From Hungatella hathewayi WAL-18680 (GTDB lineage Bacteria > Bacillota > Clostridia > Lachnospirales > Lachnospiraceae), in the NCBI RefSeq assembly GCF_000235505.1, contig NZ_JH379027.1:1163569-1227568 (forward strand): 64,000 nt of DNA. The letters run 5' to 3'. Made by a program: the position numbers and the translations under genes. Of the stretch, positions 26,209 through 34,865 are shown piece by piece. The notes below the pieces were generated by a model. That model saw only the letters and a list, made by a program, of their open reading frames with translations. It was not told the DNA's origin and ran no database searches. How positions within the stretch are numbered: position 1 is the first letter of the stretch; every line of letters starts with the position of its first letter.

Positions 26209-27594
26209 ATGAATCAAATGACAGAACAAAAGGGAAATCCGTTGGGCTACGCGCCAATCGGGAAGCTGCTTGCAAAGTTCGCGCTGCCGGCTGTGGTATC
26301 CATGCTGGTCAACGCGGTTTACAACATCGTTGACCAGATTTTCATCGGCCAGGGCGTCGGTTATCTGGGAAACGCGGCGACCACGGTGGCGTTTCCGGTT
26401 GTGACGATTATTCTGGCGGTGTCCACGCTGCTGGGCGCCGGAGGAAGCGCTTATGCGGCGATTAAGCTGGGAGAGAAGCGGGAGGAAGAGGCGGAGCGGA
26501 CGCTGGGCAACCTGTTCGTGCTGCTGACCGGCATCGGTATTCTGGTGGCGGTTCTGGGCCTGGTGTTCTTAGACCCGATGCTGCGGCTGTTTGGCGCTAC
26601 GGACAGCGTGATGGAGTATTCCAGACAGTATACATCCATTATCCTGTTAGGAACCCCGTTCAATATGCTGGGTGTGGGACTTTCCAATATGGCGAGAACG
26701 GACGGAAGTCCCTCTCTTTCCATGTACAGTATTCTGGCGGGTGCCATCCTGAATACCATCCTGGACCCGATTTACATCTTCGTATTCCACTGGGGTGTGA
26801 CCGGTGCGGCGATTGCCACCATTACCTCCCAGATTATCTCGGCCGTGGTGCTGATGGTGTATTTCCTGAAGAAGGGCAATATGCGGCTGAAGAAGAGAAA
26901 CTTAAAGCTGGATGGCGTTATCTGTAAGAGTGTGGCGACGCTGGGCATTTCCAGTGGAATCACCCAGGTGGCTTCCACCATTTTACAGATTGTGCTGAAT
27001 AACTCCCTGGTGTTCTACGGGGAGCAGAGCTATGTGGGCGGCGATGTAGCGCTGAGCGCCATGGGAATTGTGAACAAGATTGGTATGATTCTGGTATCCA
27101 TCTGTATCGGCATCGGTATCGGTTCCCAGCCGATTCTCGGCTTCAACAAGGGGGCCCAAAAATTCGACCGTATCCGCCAGACTTATCTGCGGGCGGTGGG
27201 AATCGCCACGGTGGTGTCGGTGATTGGATGGGCCCTCTGCCAGCTGTTCCCGTATCAGATTCTGACCGTGTTTGGCAAGGCGGACGCCAACTTCACGGAG
27301 TTTGCGGCGAAGGCTCTGCGGGTTTACATGCTGGGTATCTTCACCGCCGGTTTCCAGGTAGTCTCCACCAGCTATTTCCAGGCGACAGGACAGCCTATGA
27401 AGGCGTCGATTCTGTCCATGTTAAGACAGTTGCTGGTGCTGATTCCCATGATTCTGATTCTGCCGCTGTTCTTCCAGTTAGACGGTATTTTGTATGCCGG
27501 ACCGGTGGCGGATATCAGTTCCGCGGTGGTGGTTTCGTTCTTTGTTGTGTATGAGATGAAGAAATTGAACCGGGTGATTGGAGAGAGTAAATAA
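26209..27594 (+). CDS. MATE-family efflux transporter
   Basis: 461 residues with about twelve hydrophobic segments. The N-terminal AKFALPAVVSMLVNAVYNIVDQIFIG and mid-protein GASPxx-like GIGSQPILGFNKGA match the NorM/DinF-like MATE class common in Clostridia. AAAGGAGTAGG precedes the ATG. It differs clearly from the shorter MATE protein at 2857-4179, so it is not a recent duplicate. A hairpin row lies immediately upstream and a strong terminator immediately downstream, making this a single-gene unit. The substrate is unknown. Confidence 0.92.
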   Translation: MNQMTEQKGNPLGYAPIGKLLAKFALPAVVSMLVNAVYNIVDQIFIGQGVGYLGNAATTVAFPVVTIILAVSTLLGAGGSAYAAIKLGEKREEEAERTLGNLFVLLTGIGILVAVLGLVFLDPMLRLFGATDSVMEYSRQYTSIILLGTPFNMLGVGLSNMARTDGSPSLSMYSILAGAILNTILDPIYIFVFHWGVTGAAIATITSQIISAVVLMVYFLKKGNMRLKKRNLKLDGVICKSVATLGISSGITQVASTILQIVLNNSLVFYGEQSYVGGDVALSAMGIVNKIGMILVSICIGIGIGSQPILGFNKGAQKFDRIRQTYLRAVGIATVVSVIGWALCQLFPYQILTVFGKADANFTEFAAKALRVYMLGIFTAGFQVVSTSYFQATGQPMKASILSMLRQLLVLIPMILILPLFFQLDGILYAGPVADISSAVVVSFFVVYEMKKLNRVIGESK

Positions 27595-27616
27595 GATAGC
27601 ATTTTGCATACGAAAT

Positions 27617-27671
27617 TGGAGCGTTGTTCTATAGCTGGGTACCCGGCTATAGAGCAGCGCTCCATTTTATT
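27617..27671 (+). terminator. Strong intrinsic terminator after the second MATE gene
   Basis: A long near-perfect stem runs from TGGAGCG (27617-27623) through TCTATAGC and GCTATAGA to CGCTCCA (27658-27664), followed by TTTTATTT. Confidence 0.88.
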
Positions 27672-27734
27672 TCCGTCACTTTAGATTTGTAAAAGTGCAC
27701 AAAGTTTTCATACGATTTTTATACAAATAATCAG

Positions 27735-27822
27735 TAGACAAACCCTGCATGCGTTGATATTATAAGGACATCAAAGTTAGGTAAACGTTTACCTACAACG
27801 TTTACCTAAGAAATTTACCTAG
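27735..27822 (+). promoter_or_regulatory. Promoter and LacI-type operators of the lacI-like gene
   Basis: TAGACA (27735-27740), a 17-base spacer and TATTAT (27758-27763) form a sigma-A-like promoter. A perfect 18-base palindrome, TAGGTAAACGTTTACCTA (27778-27795), with the central CG typical of LacI-family sites, lies over the predicted transcription start. Further half-sites (ACGTTTACCTA at 27798 and TTTACCTAG at 27814) follow. This supports autoregulation. Confidence 0.75.
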
Positions 27823-27874
27823 ATTCACGCATTTGCTATTAACATATGGACAGCAGAAAGGAGAAGATTAGAAG

Positions 27875-28870
27875 TTGAAAAAAGTAACGATGAAGGACAT
27901 TGCCCGGGAGGCAGGTGTTTCTATCACTACCGTTTCCAAGATATTGAATAACGTGGACATGCATATCAGCGAGGCAACCAGGGAAAAGGTTATGGGTCTT
28001 GTTAAAGAGTACAACTACATCCCCAATCAGATTGCCAAAGGACTGCGCAGGAACAACAGCGATACCATAGGTGTTGTCACTTACGATATCTCAGATCCCT
28101 ATGTATCTGAAATTGTGAGAGGAATTGAATCTGTCTGCAAGGCAAACCGTCTTGGCGTCATCATCTGCAATACAAGCCCGGAAAAAGAGAAGGAGCTGGA
28201 GGATCTTCAGTTTCTGGGGTCTAAGATGGTGGACGGAATTATTTTCCTTCGCTCTCTGTCCCCAAAGAATGAGGAATGGGTCTCCAACATTAAAACGCCC
28301 ATCATTGTTGTAGACCGGGAATTATCCATGCATATCCCGGATATGGGGATGGTGGATTCCAGTTCCGTTGACGCAATCTATCAAGCGACACAATTACTGA
28401 TCAGGGAAGGCTGCCGCAAAATATCCTACATCGGTCCGTCTCCCGAATTGCGTTCCAGCAACCGTATAGAGGGATATCGAAACGCCTTGAAGGACAACGG
28501 GATTACCCTTGATGAGCAATTCGTGTATCAGAAGGGCGCGTTTAACCCTGAGACCGGAATGCAAGGGGCTGCCAGTCTTTTTACCGGAGCAGGGATTGAT
28601 GGTGTTGTGTGCGCCAATGACCTGATTGCATCAGGCGTGCTCCTGACGCTAAACAGGAAGGAGATTCGTGTTCCGAAAGACGTGAAAGTGATTGGAATTG
28701 ATAATATCCCCATTTCACAGTATTTAATCCCGCCTCTCACAACCGTGGATTTGCACGGTTATCAGGTAGGCAATGAGTGTGCGGAAATGCTCATATCCAG
28801 AATCCGGGATGATATTCCCTTATCCCAAAAACTCATTGACTGTGAAATTGTGATGAGGGAGTCAGTTTAA
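27875..28870 (+). CDS. LacI-family transcriptional regulator
   Basis: 331 residues from a TTG start preceded by AAAGGAG. The N-terminal helix-turn-helix and hinge read TMKDIAREAGVSITTVSKIL and YNYIPNQIAKGLRR. The C-terminal periplasmic-binding-like effector domain has IGVVTYDISDPY and VVCANDLIASGVL, and ends with TTVDLHGYQVG. It probably represses its own gene through the upstream palindrome and controls the downstream cluster of glycohydrolase, permease, esterase and kinase. The effector is probably a sugar or glycoside. Confidence 0.93.
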   Translation: MKKVTMKDIAREAGVSITTVSKILNNVDMHISEATREKVMGLVKEYNYIPNQIAKGLRRNNSDTIGVVTYDISDPYVSEIVRGIESVCKANRLGVIICNTSPEKEKELEDLQFLGSKMVDGIIFLRSLSPKNEEWVSNIKTPIIVVDRELSMHIPDMGMVDSSSVDAIYQATQLLIREGCRKISYIGPSPELRSSNRIEGYRNALKDNGITLDEQFVYQKGAFNPETGMQGAASLFTGAGIDGVVCANDLIASGVLLTLNRKEIRVPKDVKVIGIDNIPISQYLIPPLTTVDLHGYQVGNECAEMLISRIRDDIPLSQKLIDCEIVMRESV

Positions 28871-29170
28871 TCGATGAAACAAAAGATAATCAGGCTTTGT
28901 GAAAGAAGCCGGAAAGGAGAATATCGTGAGTTTGTTGTTAAAAAGGCACTCACTTTGGGGGCGGGGGCCATAACCGGACAATAAAAAGAAAAACCCCCAA
29001 GGATACATAATTACAGGTTCGCCAACCGCAAATACATATCAAAGGAGGTATCCAAAAATGGACAAATATAGTTTACCATAAATTGTGCAGTAATGTAAGT
29101 ATAAAAGTATAACATGTAGTTTATTAACCGTTATGAATCATAAAGGAAATTCCAGAAGGGAAAATAGAAT
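28871..29170 (+). other. Intergenic region with short open frames
   Basis: A 300-base gap between the LacI gene and the glycohydrolase. It holds a 36-codon frame at 28874-28984 without a clear ribosome-binding site, a GTG frame of 15 codons at 28926-28973 preceded by AAAGGAG, and a seven-codon frame (MDKYSLP, 29058-29081) with an excellent AAAGGAGGT site. Nothing is recognisable. The strong translation signals with almost no coding sequence suggest leader peptides or the remnant of a deleted gene. A LacI-type palindrome was not found here. Confidence 0.35.
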
Positions 29171-30610
29171 ATGAAACATTTTATGGAAAATGATACGTTT
29201 GGACTGTATACTGCACGTGTGTATTATGACTGGCAGCAGGCGAGGGATGAAGGCCGTGATGTTGCCCATTTAAAGGAGGTTTGTCAGGCAATACAAAAAA
29301 GATTTTACGCTGACGACCGGCAGGTCACTCTCAATGATTACCAGCTTGCCTGCGCTCTGGAAGAACAGCTGCGGACAGCCCCGGTATTGGAACACAATAA
29401 GTATGTGGAGCCTTCAGATTACGAAGAAATTTTAAGAGAAAGACCTGACATTCACAGAGAAGCTTCCGCTATTTCAGATGAGGATGTGAAACGATGCATT
29501 CTCGGAGGATGGACCGGCAGAGTGGCCGGCTGTCTTCTGGGCAAGCCACTTGAATTTTGGAAGCGTGAAAACCTTAAAAATATGCTGGCCGAAACAAAAA
29601 ATTATCCGGTTACCCGTTACGTATCCACACAGGATTTCACCCCGGAGATGGTTAAGAAATATAACATTGTGACAGGCACCCCATTAAACAACCAGCCATG
29701 GATTGATGAGCTGGAGGGTTACGCTCCCGTTGACGATGACACCAACTACACCGTACTGAACCTCAAGGTTATGGAGGTGTTCGGATATGATTTTGATCCC
29801 GGTGATGTGTTATATGCATGGCTCAACTGGCTTCCGGCGGGCGTGTGCTGCACAGCGGAGAGAGTAGCCTACAAAAATGCGGTGGAAGGCTTCTCAGCCC
29901 CCACAACCGCAACATTCCAGAACCCTTTCAGGGAGTGGGTAGGCGCTCAGATCAGAGCGGAGGTCTTTGGCTGGGTCAACCCCGGCAATCCTGAGGCAGC
30001 GGCCGAGGCGGCTTATAGGGATGCCTGTGTTTCCCACACAAGAAACGGAATCTATGGGGAAATGTTTGTTGCCGCTATGGTAGCCGCCGCTGCTCGTACC
30101 ACAGATATACGAGAAATTATTCAGGCCGGGCTGGGAGAAATTCCCCAAAAATCACGGATGGCACTGGCGGTACAGTCTGTTCTTGAGGACTATGACAGCG
30201 GGATGACCTATGAGGACTCCCTGGAAAAATTACATAAGCTTCACGATGAAAACAATATCTTTGAATGGTGTCATGTGATACCAAACGAGAAAATCATCGT
30301 ACTCTCCCTGCTGTATTCCGGCGGAGATTATTCACGGGCGATCGGAAATTGTGTACAGTTTGCGTTTGACACGGATTCCAATGCCGCTATAGTCGGTGCT
30401 GTGATGGGAACCTTGCTGGGGCCGGAGGGAATTGACGAAGCATGGACCAATCCAACCGGAGGTATGCTGGCCAGTTCCGTGCTGGATGAGCATATGAACA
30501 GCATAAGCCAATTGGTTGATCGAACCATGAAGATCATGAAACGGGAGATTGAGCCGGACCAGAGACTAAAACGCCGCTATGATTACAATGAGAGCTTCGA
30601 CATAGAGTAG
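29171..30610 (+). CDS. ADP-ribosylglycohydrolase (DraG/ARH)-family protein
   Basis: 479 residues. After a ~115-residue N-terminal helical extension, the ARH-like domain begins at CILGGWTGRVAGCLLGKPLE, continues with the DDDTNYT acidic motif, and ends with FDTDSNAAIVGAVMGTLLG. These acidic residues bind two magnesium ions in this fold, which hydrolyses N- or O-glycosidic bonds to ribose. The length and N-terminal extension differ from classical DraG (about 300 residues), so an ADP-ribosyl-protein substrate is not assured. Neighbours are an amino-acid permease, an esterase and a sugar kinase, pointing to small-molecule ribosyl or glycosyl cleavage. It has no signal peptide. Confidence 0.8.
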   Translation: MKHFMENDTFGLYTARVYYDWQQARDEGRDVAHLKEVCQAIQKRFYADDRQVTLNDYQLACALEEQLRTAPVLEHNKYVEPSDYEEILRERPDIHREASAISDEDVKRCILGGWTGRVAGCLLGKPLEFWKRENLKNMLAETKNYPVTRYVSTQDFTPEMVKKYNIVTGTPLNNQPWIDELEGYAPVDDDTNYTVLNLKVMEVFGYDFDPGDVLYAWLNWLPAGVCCTAERVAYKNAVEGFSAPTTATFQNPFREWVGAQIRAEVFGWVNPGNPEAAAEAAYRDACVSHTRNGIYGEMFVAAMVAAAARTTDIREIIQAGLGEIPQKSRMALAVQSVLEDYDSGMTYEDSLEKLHKLHDENNIFEWCHVIPNEKIIVLSLLYSGGDYSRAIGNCVQFAFDTDSNAAIVGAVMGTLLGPEGIDEAWTNPTGGMLASSVLDEHMNSISQLVDRTMKIMKREIEPDQRLKRRYDYNESFDIE

Positions 30611-30669
30611 AGTTTGTTGAAACGAGGATACCCGCAAACTGTATTTTAAGAAAAGGAGAAGTTCACAAT

Positions 30670-32004
30670 ATGAGTACGAATAAAAACGAATTGAAACGTG
30701 AGATGGGGCTCTTTTCAGCAATATCTGTATTGGTGGGCACAGTGATTGGCTCCGGGATTTTTACAGTGCCCGGTAAAATAGCTGCCTCAGCCGGCTCCAT
30801 CGGCCCCACTATTTTAGCCTGGTTAATTGCCGGTGCCGGCGCTGTATTATGCGCATTGGTATATGCGGAGCTGTCACCCGCTATGCCTAAGGCCGGTGGC
30901 TCCTACGTTTATATTGATGAGGCGTTTGGCCACTGTGCTTCCTTTGTCTATGGCTGGTCCATGATTTTTGGCCTCTTTCTTCCTGTTATGGCCATGATGG
31001 CATCCGCCTTTGCCAGCAATTTTGCAGTTCTGTTCCCAGGACTCAATTTGTCGGTTACGGGTGAGCGCCTGGTGGCAACCGCATTGATTTTAATCCTGGC
31101 CGGGGTGAATTTACTGGGGGTGAAAAACGGCTCAGCGGTACAAAATATTTTCACAGTGGCGAAGGTTACGGTACTTGTTGTCGCAAGTGTAGGCGGTTTA
31201 TTTGCTTTAAAGCCGGAAAACTTCACGACTATGACAACGGAAACCGTAGAATGGGGGAATTCATTTGCCACAGCGGTACCTGCCCTGGCAGCGATGGGAG
31301 GCTATTACACCCTCTCCTATATGAGTGGTGAAATTAAGAATCCAAAACGCAACCTTCCGCTTGCAACCATCATCGGCATGGGGATTGTTATCATTATTAA
31401 CATACTTCTCACTGTGGCCTGTGTTGGTTCTGTAGGGTTTGCAAATCTGGCAGGCTCCATGACTCCGGTCAGTGACACTGCACAGGTTGCATTTGGCAGT
31501 TTTGGCGCTGCATTAATCACTCTTGGGGCAACCGTGTCTATCTTTGGTTCCACCAACGGCACTCTGCTCAGTTTTCCGCGTGTGGCTTATGCGATGGCAG
31601 AAAACCGCATGATGTTTTCATTCTTTTCAAAACTGCATCCTAAATATAAAACTCCTTATATTACGATTTTGGTATATGCGGCAGGTGCGGTGATGTTTAT
31701 ATGGACAGGGAATTTTATGACATTTTTGATGATGAGCACGTTTGTCGGGTGTCTGAGTGAGGTTGCCGTGTGTCTCTCGCTGTTTGTTCTGCGCAAAAAA
31801 CAGCCGGATATGGAACGTCCCTTTAAAATGTGGGGATATCCGGTTACCGCAATCCTTGCAACTGTCATTACCATGATACTTGCATGCAGTGTTTCTATCC
31901 AGGAAATAATTAGTGGAAGTCTCCTGATGCTGACTTCGATACCGGCATACTTCATTTTTTTATACACCCGCAACAGGAAGCAGTCGTCAACTGCTGATCA
32001 GTAA
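30670..32004 (+). CDS. APC-family amino acid/polyamine permease
   Basis: 444 residues with twelve hydrophobic segments. The first helix region GTVIGSGIFTVPGKIA is the APC substrate/cation motif, and YTLSYMSGEIKNPKRNLP is the conserved loop after helix 6. APC carriers import amino acids or amine-containing compounds with H+ or by exchange. AAAAGGAG precedes the ATG. Between the glycohydrolase and the esterase-kinase genes, it could import an amino-acid or amine conjugate of a sugar; this is inference from context. Confidence 0.9.
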   Translation: MSTNKNELKREMGLFSAISVLVGTVIGSGIFTVPGKIAASAGSIGPTILAWLIAGAGAVLCALVYAELSPAMPKAGGSYVYIDEAFGHCASFVYGWSMIFGLFLPVMAMMASAFASNFAVLFPGLNLSVTGERLVATALILILAGVNLLGVKNGSAVQNIFTVAKVTVLVVASVGGLFALKPENFTTMTTETVEWGNSFATAVPALAAMGGYYTLSYMSGEIKNPKRNLPLATIIGMGIVIIINILLTVACVGSVGFANLAGSMTPVSDTAQVAFGSFGAALITLGATVSIFGSTNGTLLSFPRVAYAMAENRMMFSFFSKLHPKYKTPYITILVYAAGAVMFIWTGNFMTFLMMSTFVGCLSEVAVCLSLFVLRKKQPDMERPFKMWGYPVTAILATVITMILACSVSIQEIISGSLLMLTSIPAYFIFLYTRNRKQSSTADQ

Positions 32005-32979
32005 ATGGGGTACAGAATGTGGAGAAAAAGTGGGCCAATCCTGCCCACAGAGGGGAAACGCGGTTTTTTTGATATTTCCTACGGAGAATCGGAAGCACAG
32101 AAGCTGGATATCTGGCTTCCGGAGGGAGAAGGGCCGTTTCCTGTGATTATCAGTATTCACGGCGGAGGCTTTGTGGCCTGCGGCAAGCGGCAAAAAGATA
32201 TGACAGCTCCGATGCTGGAGGGGTTAAAGAAGGGATTTGCAGTGGCGGCTTTGAATTACAGACTGGCGGATGAGGCAGTCTTTCCGGAGCCGGTAAAGGA
32301 CATCAAACAGGCAATCCGGTTTTTGAAAGCCAATGCGCCGATATACCGTCTGAAACCGGATCAGATGGCTGCCTGGGGCGGCAGCGCCGGTGGATATATG
32401 GCGCTGATGGCCTGCCTGTTTGCCGATGACCCGTATTACGATCAGGAACTTGACCCCAACCTGCATGTTTCTGCTCAAATTGCGGGAGGTGTCGCCTGGT
32501 ATCCGCTCACCGATATGGCATCGTGTGATGAAGAACTGGCTGTCAATAGCGTTGTCAACCGTTACTTTCGCAAAGAGGTTACGGATGTCTGTGTGGAATA
32601 TGAACCGGCGGTGCCGATGACTTTGGAATCAGAGTTTCCGTTTTATAACCGTGAGGGATGGCTCACCCGGTTCCTTGGATGTCCGGTGGATTCCGGTGAT
32701 GAGACGGTGAGGAAGGCGAGTCCGCTTTACGCAGTCCACGATCACATGCCTCCGGTGCTGATTCAACATGGGAGCGGCGATGAAATTGTTCCCATGCAGC
32801 AGTCCATCCGATTTGCGCTTTACGCAAACACCTGTTGTGGAGAGGAGCGCGTAACGGTGGAAATACTGCCGAATGCAGTTCATTCCTCTGTTTTGTTTGA
32901 AACAAAGGAGAATTTAGAGCGGGTGTTTGCGTTTATATCAGACATATTGGAGATCAGGGAATCGGCAGCAGAACGATAA
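32005..32979 (+). CDS. Alpha/beta hydrolase, HSL/acetyl-esterase type
   Basis: 324 residues. ISIHGGGFVACG forms the oxyanion hole and WGGSAGGYMALM contains the nucleophile Ser. A late Asp in GSGDEIVP and the His of NAVHSSVLFE complete a probable triad. The ATG directly follows the permease stop (TAAATG), so translation is probably coupled; ATG 32017 is an alternative start. It may remove acyl groups from the imported compound. No signal peptide, so it is cytoplasmic. Confidence 0.85.
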   Translation: MGYRMWRKSGPILPTEGKRGFFDISYGESEAQKLDIWLPEGEGPFPVIISIHGGGFVACGKRQKDMTAPMLEGLKKGFAVAALNYRLADEAVFPEPVKDIKQAIRFLKANAPIYRLKPDQMAAWGGSAGGYMALMACLFADDPYYDQELDPNLHVSAQIAGGVAWYPLTDMASCDEELAVNSVVNRYFRKEVTDVCVEYEPAVPMTLESEFPFYNREGWLTRFLGCPVDSGDETVRKASPLYAVHDHMPPVLIQHGSGDEIVPMQQSIRFALYANTCCGEERVTVEILPNAVHSSVLFETKENLERVFAFISDILEIRESAAER

Positions 32980-32995
32980 GAAGGAGGGAAAGGAT

Positions 32996-33871
32996 TTGCG
33001 TATTTTGAATTTTGGATCATTGAATATTGACAGGGTGTATCAGGTGGAGCATTTTGTCCGGGAAGGAGAAACCATTTTAGCTGGGGAATATGTTTCTAAT
33101 ATCGGGGGAAAAGGACTGAATCAGTCCATTGCGCTGGCCAGGGCGGGCGCACATGTGATTCATGCAGGGGCGATCGGGCCAGATGGCACGGAACTGAAAA
33201 TGGCCCTTGAAGCCGACGGAGTAGATACGGGTTATATCATGCAGGTGCCGGAAGCCAGCGGCCATGCGGTGATACAGATAGCGAATGGGGAAAACAGTAT
33301 TATTGTATATGGCGGAGCCAATCGGACCATTGATCATGCCTGTGTCTGCAAGGTTCTGGATGAATTTGGGCCAGATGATCTTTTGTTGGTTCAAAATGAA
33401 ATCTCCTGTGTCCCATACATCATGAAACAGGCAAAGGCGCGTGGAATGAAAGTCGCTATTAATGCATCTCCTATTACTGCAGAACTTTTGGAGTATCCAC
33501 TGGAGCTGGCAGATTATATCATTGTAAATGAGCAGGAAGGAGGAGCACTGGCAGACAGTTCGGATGCCTCGTATGAAGAGATATTGAACAGTGTGGCAGA
33601 AAAATACCGGACAGCTGTTTTGCTGACAGCAGGAGATAAAGGAGCTTATTACCGGAGTGGCGAAGCGCAGTATTATCAGCCGGTTATAAAGGCAGATACA
33701 GTAGATACCACCGGGGCAGGGGATACCTTCTGCGGATATTTCCTGGCCGGATTAAGTGAAGGGATGGAACCCGGAGAGATCCTTAAAATGGCAGCTGCCG
33801 CCGCTGCAATCACAGTCAGCCGTCCAGGTGCATCGAAAAGCATACCGTGGAGGACTGAGATAATCATATAA
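32996..33871 (+). CDS. PfkB-family sugar kinase, ribokinase-like
   Basis: 291 residues from TTG 32996, preceded by AAGGAGGGAAAGG. A longer in-frame start lies inside the upstream gene and lacks a site. ILNFGSLNIDRVYQV is the N-terminal strand, IGGKGLNQSIALARAG the sugar-binding glycine motif, and DTTGAGDTFCGYFLAGL the C-terminal PfkB signature with the catalytic Asp in GAGD. It would phosphorylate ribose or a similar sugar released by the glycohydrolase, ending the cluster's pathway. A bidirectional terminator separates it from thiT. Confidence 0.92.
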   Translation: MRILNFGSLNIDRVYQVEHFVREGETILAGEYVSNIGGKGLNQSIALARAGAHVIHAGAIGPDGTELKMALEADGVDTGYIMQVPEASGHAVIQIANGENSIIVYGGANRTIDHACVCKVLDEFGPDDLLLVQNEISCVPYIMKQAKARGMKVAINASPITAELLEYPLELADYIIVNEQEGGALADSSDASYEEILNSVAEKYRTAVLLTAGDKGAYYRSGEAQYYQPVIKADTVDTTGAGDTFCGYFLAGLSEGMEPGEILKMAAAAAAITVSRPGASKSIPWRTEIII

Positions 33872-33887
33872 TCGAGTCCCTATTAGG

Positions 33888-33926
33888 AATCGCCAGTTCC
33901 GGCAAATGCTGGAGCTGGCGATTTTT
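33888..33926. terminator. Bidirectional terminator between kinase and thiT
   Basis: AATCGCCAG (33888-33896) pairs with CTGGCGATT (33915-33923), with T-runs on the plus strand and a shorter T/A context on the minus strand. It serves both convergent genes. Confidence 0.8.
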
Positions 33927-33931
33927 GTGGT

Positions 33932-34588
33932 TTATTCCGTGGCGGCTCTCTTCACCTGTGCCAGCGCTTTGGATACCGGTGGGAGCATGATAAGGATGAC
34001 CGTGAGGACGCCCTCCGCCAGTATGTAGGAGTAGTTATAGACAAACGGATAAATCGCGGTCAGGGACTGGGGGAAGTTGTCCGGCATGTAGTCCATCCAG
34101 TACAGATATCCGCCCAGGGCGTGGAAGGCGCCTCTTGCCAGGATTCCCAGAATATAACCTTTTAACAGGCCGTTCTTCGACTTGTGGAAGACTCCGGACA
34201 GTCCCAGGGCCGCGAAAGCCAGAATATAGTCACAGCAGACCTGGAAGAAGGAGAGGACAAATGGCTCCTGCAGAAACTGCAGAATTCCGTAGGCCAGTCC
34301 GGTGAGAATCCCCACCTTCAGTCCATACCAGTAACCAATCAGGCAGATAAACAGCATAGAAAACAGGGTGACGGAACCACCGAAGGGCAGACCGAAAAGT
34401 TTTAAATACGAGGTGATAAAAGCAAGTGCCATGGCGACGCCGCAGTATACCAGCTGTTTCGTGGACATTTTCTTCCCGGAAGAATCTCTGGTGATAAAGC
34501 TGGCGGCGAGAAATAATAGAACGGCGGCCAGCACGCACAGCGCGTAGCCTAAGGTGGTCAAACCACCATCTGGGGTAACAATAGACAT
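33932..34588 (-). CDS. thiT: Energy-coupled thiamine transporter ThiT
   Basis: 218 residues with six hydrophobic segments, the size of an ECF S-component. VYCGVAMALAFITSYLKLFGLPFGGSVTLFSMLF matches the start of ThiT, with later GLAYGILQFLQEP and HALGGYLYWMDY regions containing the aromatic thiamine-binding residues. It binds thiamine with high affinity and uses the shared EcfAA'T module encoded elsewhere. A TPP riboswitch precedes it, which confirms the substrate class. The ribosome-binding site is inside a hairpin. Confidence 0.93.
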   Translation of the reverse strand: MSIVTPDGGLTTLGYALCVLAAVLLFLAASFITRDSSGKKMSTKQLVYCGVAMALAFITSYLKLFGLPFGGSVTLFSMLFICLIGYWYGLKVGILTGLAYGILQFLQEPFVLSFFQVCCDYILAFAALGLSGVFHKSKNGLLKGYILGILARGAFHALGGYLYWMDYMPDNFPQSLTAIYPFVYNYSYILAEGVLTVILIMLPPVSKALAQVKRAATE

Positions 34589-34621
34589 AAAAAAATCCTC
34601 CTTTGTGATGCACAGGAGGGG
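34589..34621 (-). promoter_or_regulatory. Expression-platform hairpin containing the thiT ribosome-binding site
   Basis: On the minus strand CCTCC (34619-34615) and TGTG pair with CACA and GGAGG (34601-34597), around a CAT loop and two unpaired A residues. GGAGG is the thiT ribosome-binding site and is followed by seven T residues and then ATG 34588. The same stem could therefore terminate transcription and block translation when TPP is bound. Confidence 0.75.
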
Positions 34622-34644
34622 ACTACTAATAAAGTAAGTTTAAA

Positions 34645-34731
34645 TGCTTCCTTACGCCGGCATTATCCGGTTCAAGTAGTGAGGGTTAGGCAGTTAACCT
34701 TTCTCAGCCGTGACGGCTCCCCTAGCGTGTC
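34645..34731 (-). ncRNA. TPP riboswitch (THI element)
   Basis: Read on the minus strand, the order AGGGGAGCC, GGCTGAGA, ACCCTC, ACTTGAACCGGATAATG, CCGGCGTAAGGAAGC is the conserved thiamine pyrophosphate riboswitch core, with the CTGAGA pyrimidine-binding loop and the GGATAATGCCGGCGTA helix-4 arm. It lies about 60 bases upstream of thiT in the right orientation. Confidence 0.95.
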
Positions 34732-34865
34732 ATTGTTTAATTTTTGTTTCCAGGTGAGTATAACGCAGAGTGGTTAAAATGTCAACACGATGTATAAAAT
34801 TATCCGGATTCAGGAACTCTAACCAGTAGGAAATTGATTACCGGAAATTCCAGGAGGAAGAAATT

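Noticed and set aside
29171-30610. Anti-phage or toxin-antitoxin role for the ARH-like protein
   Set aside because: The neighbours are a permease, esterase and kinase, with no partner ADP-ribosyltransferase, so a metabolic role is likelier.
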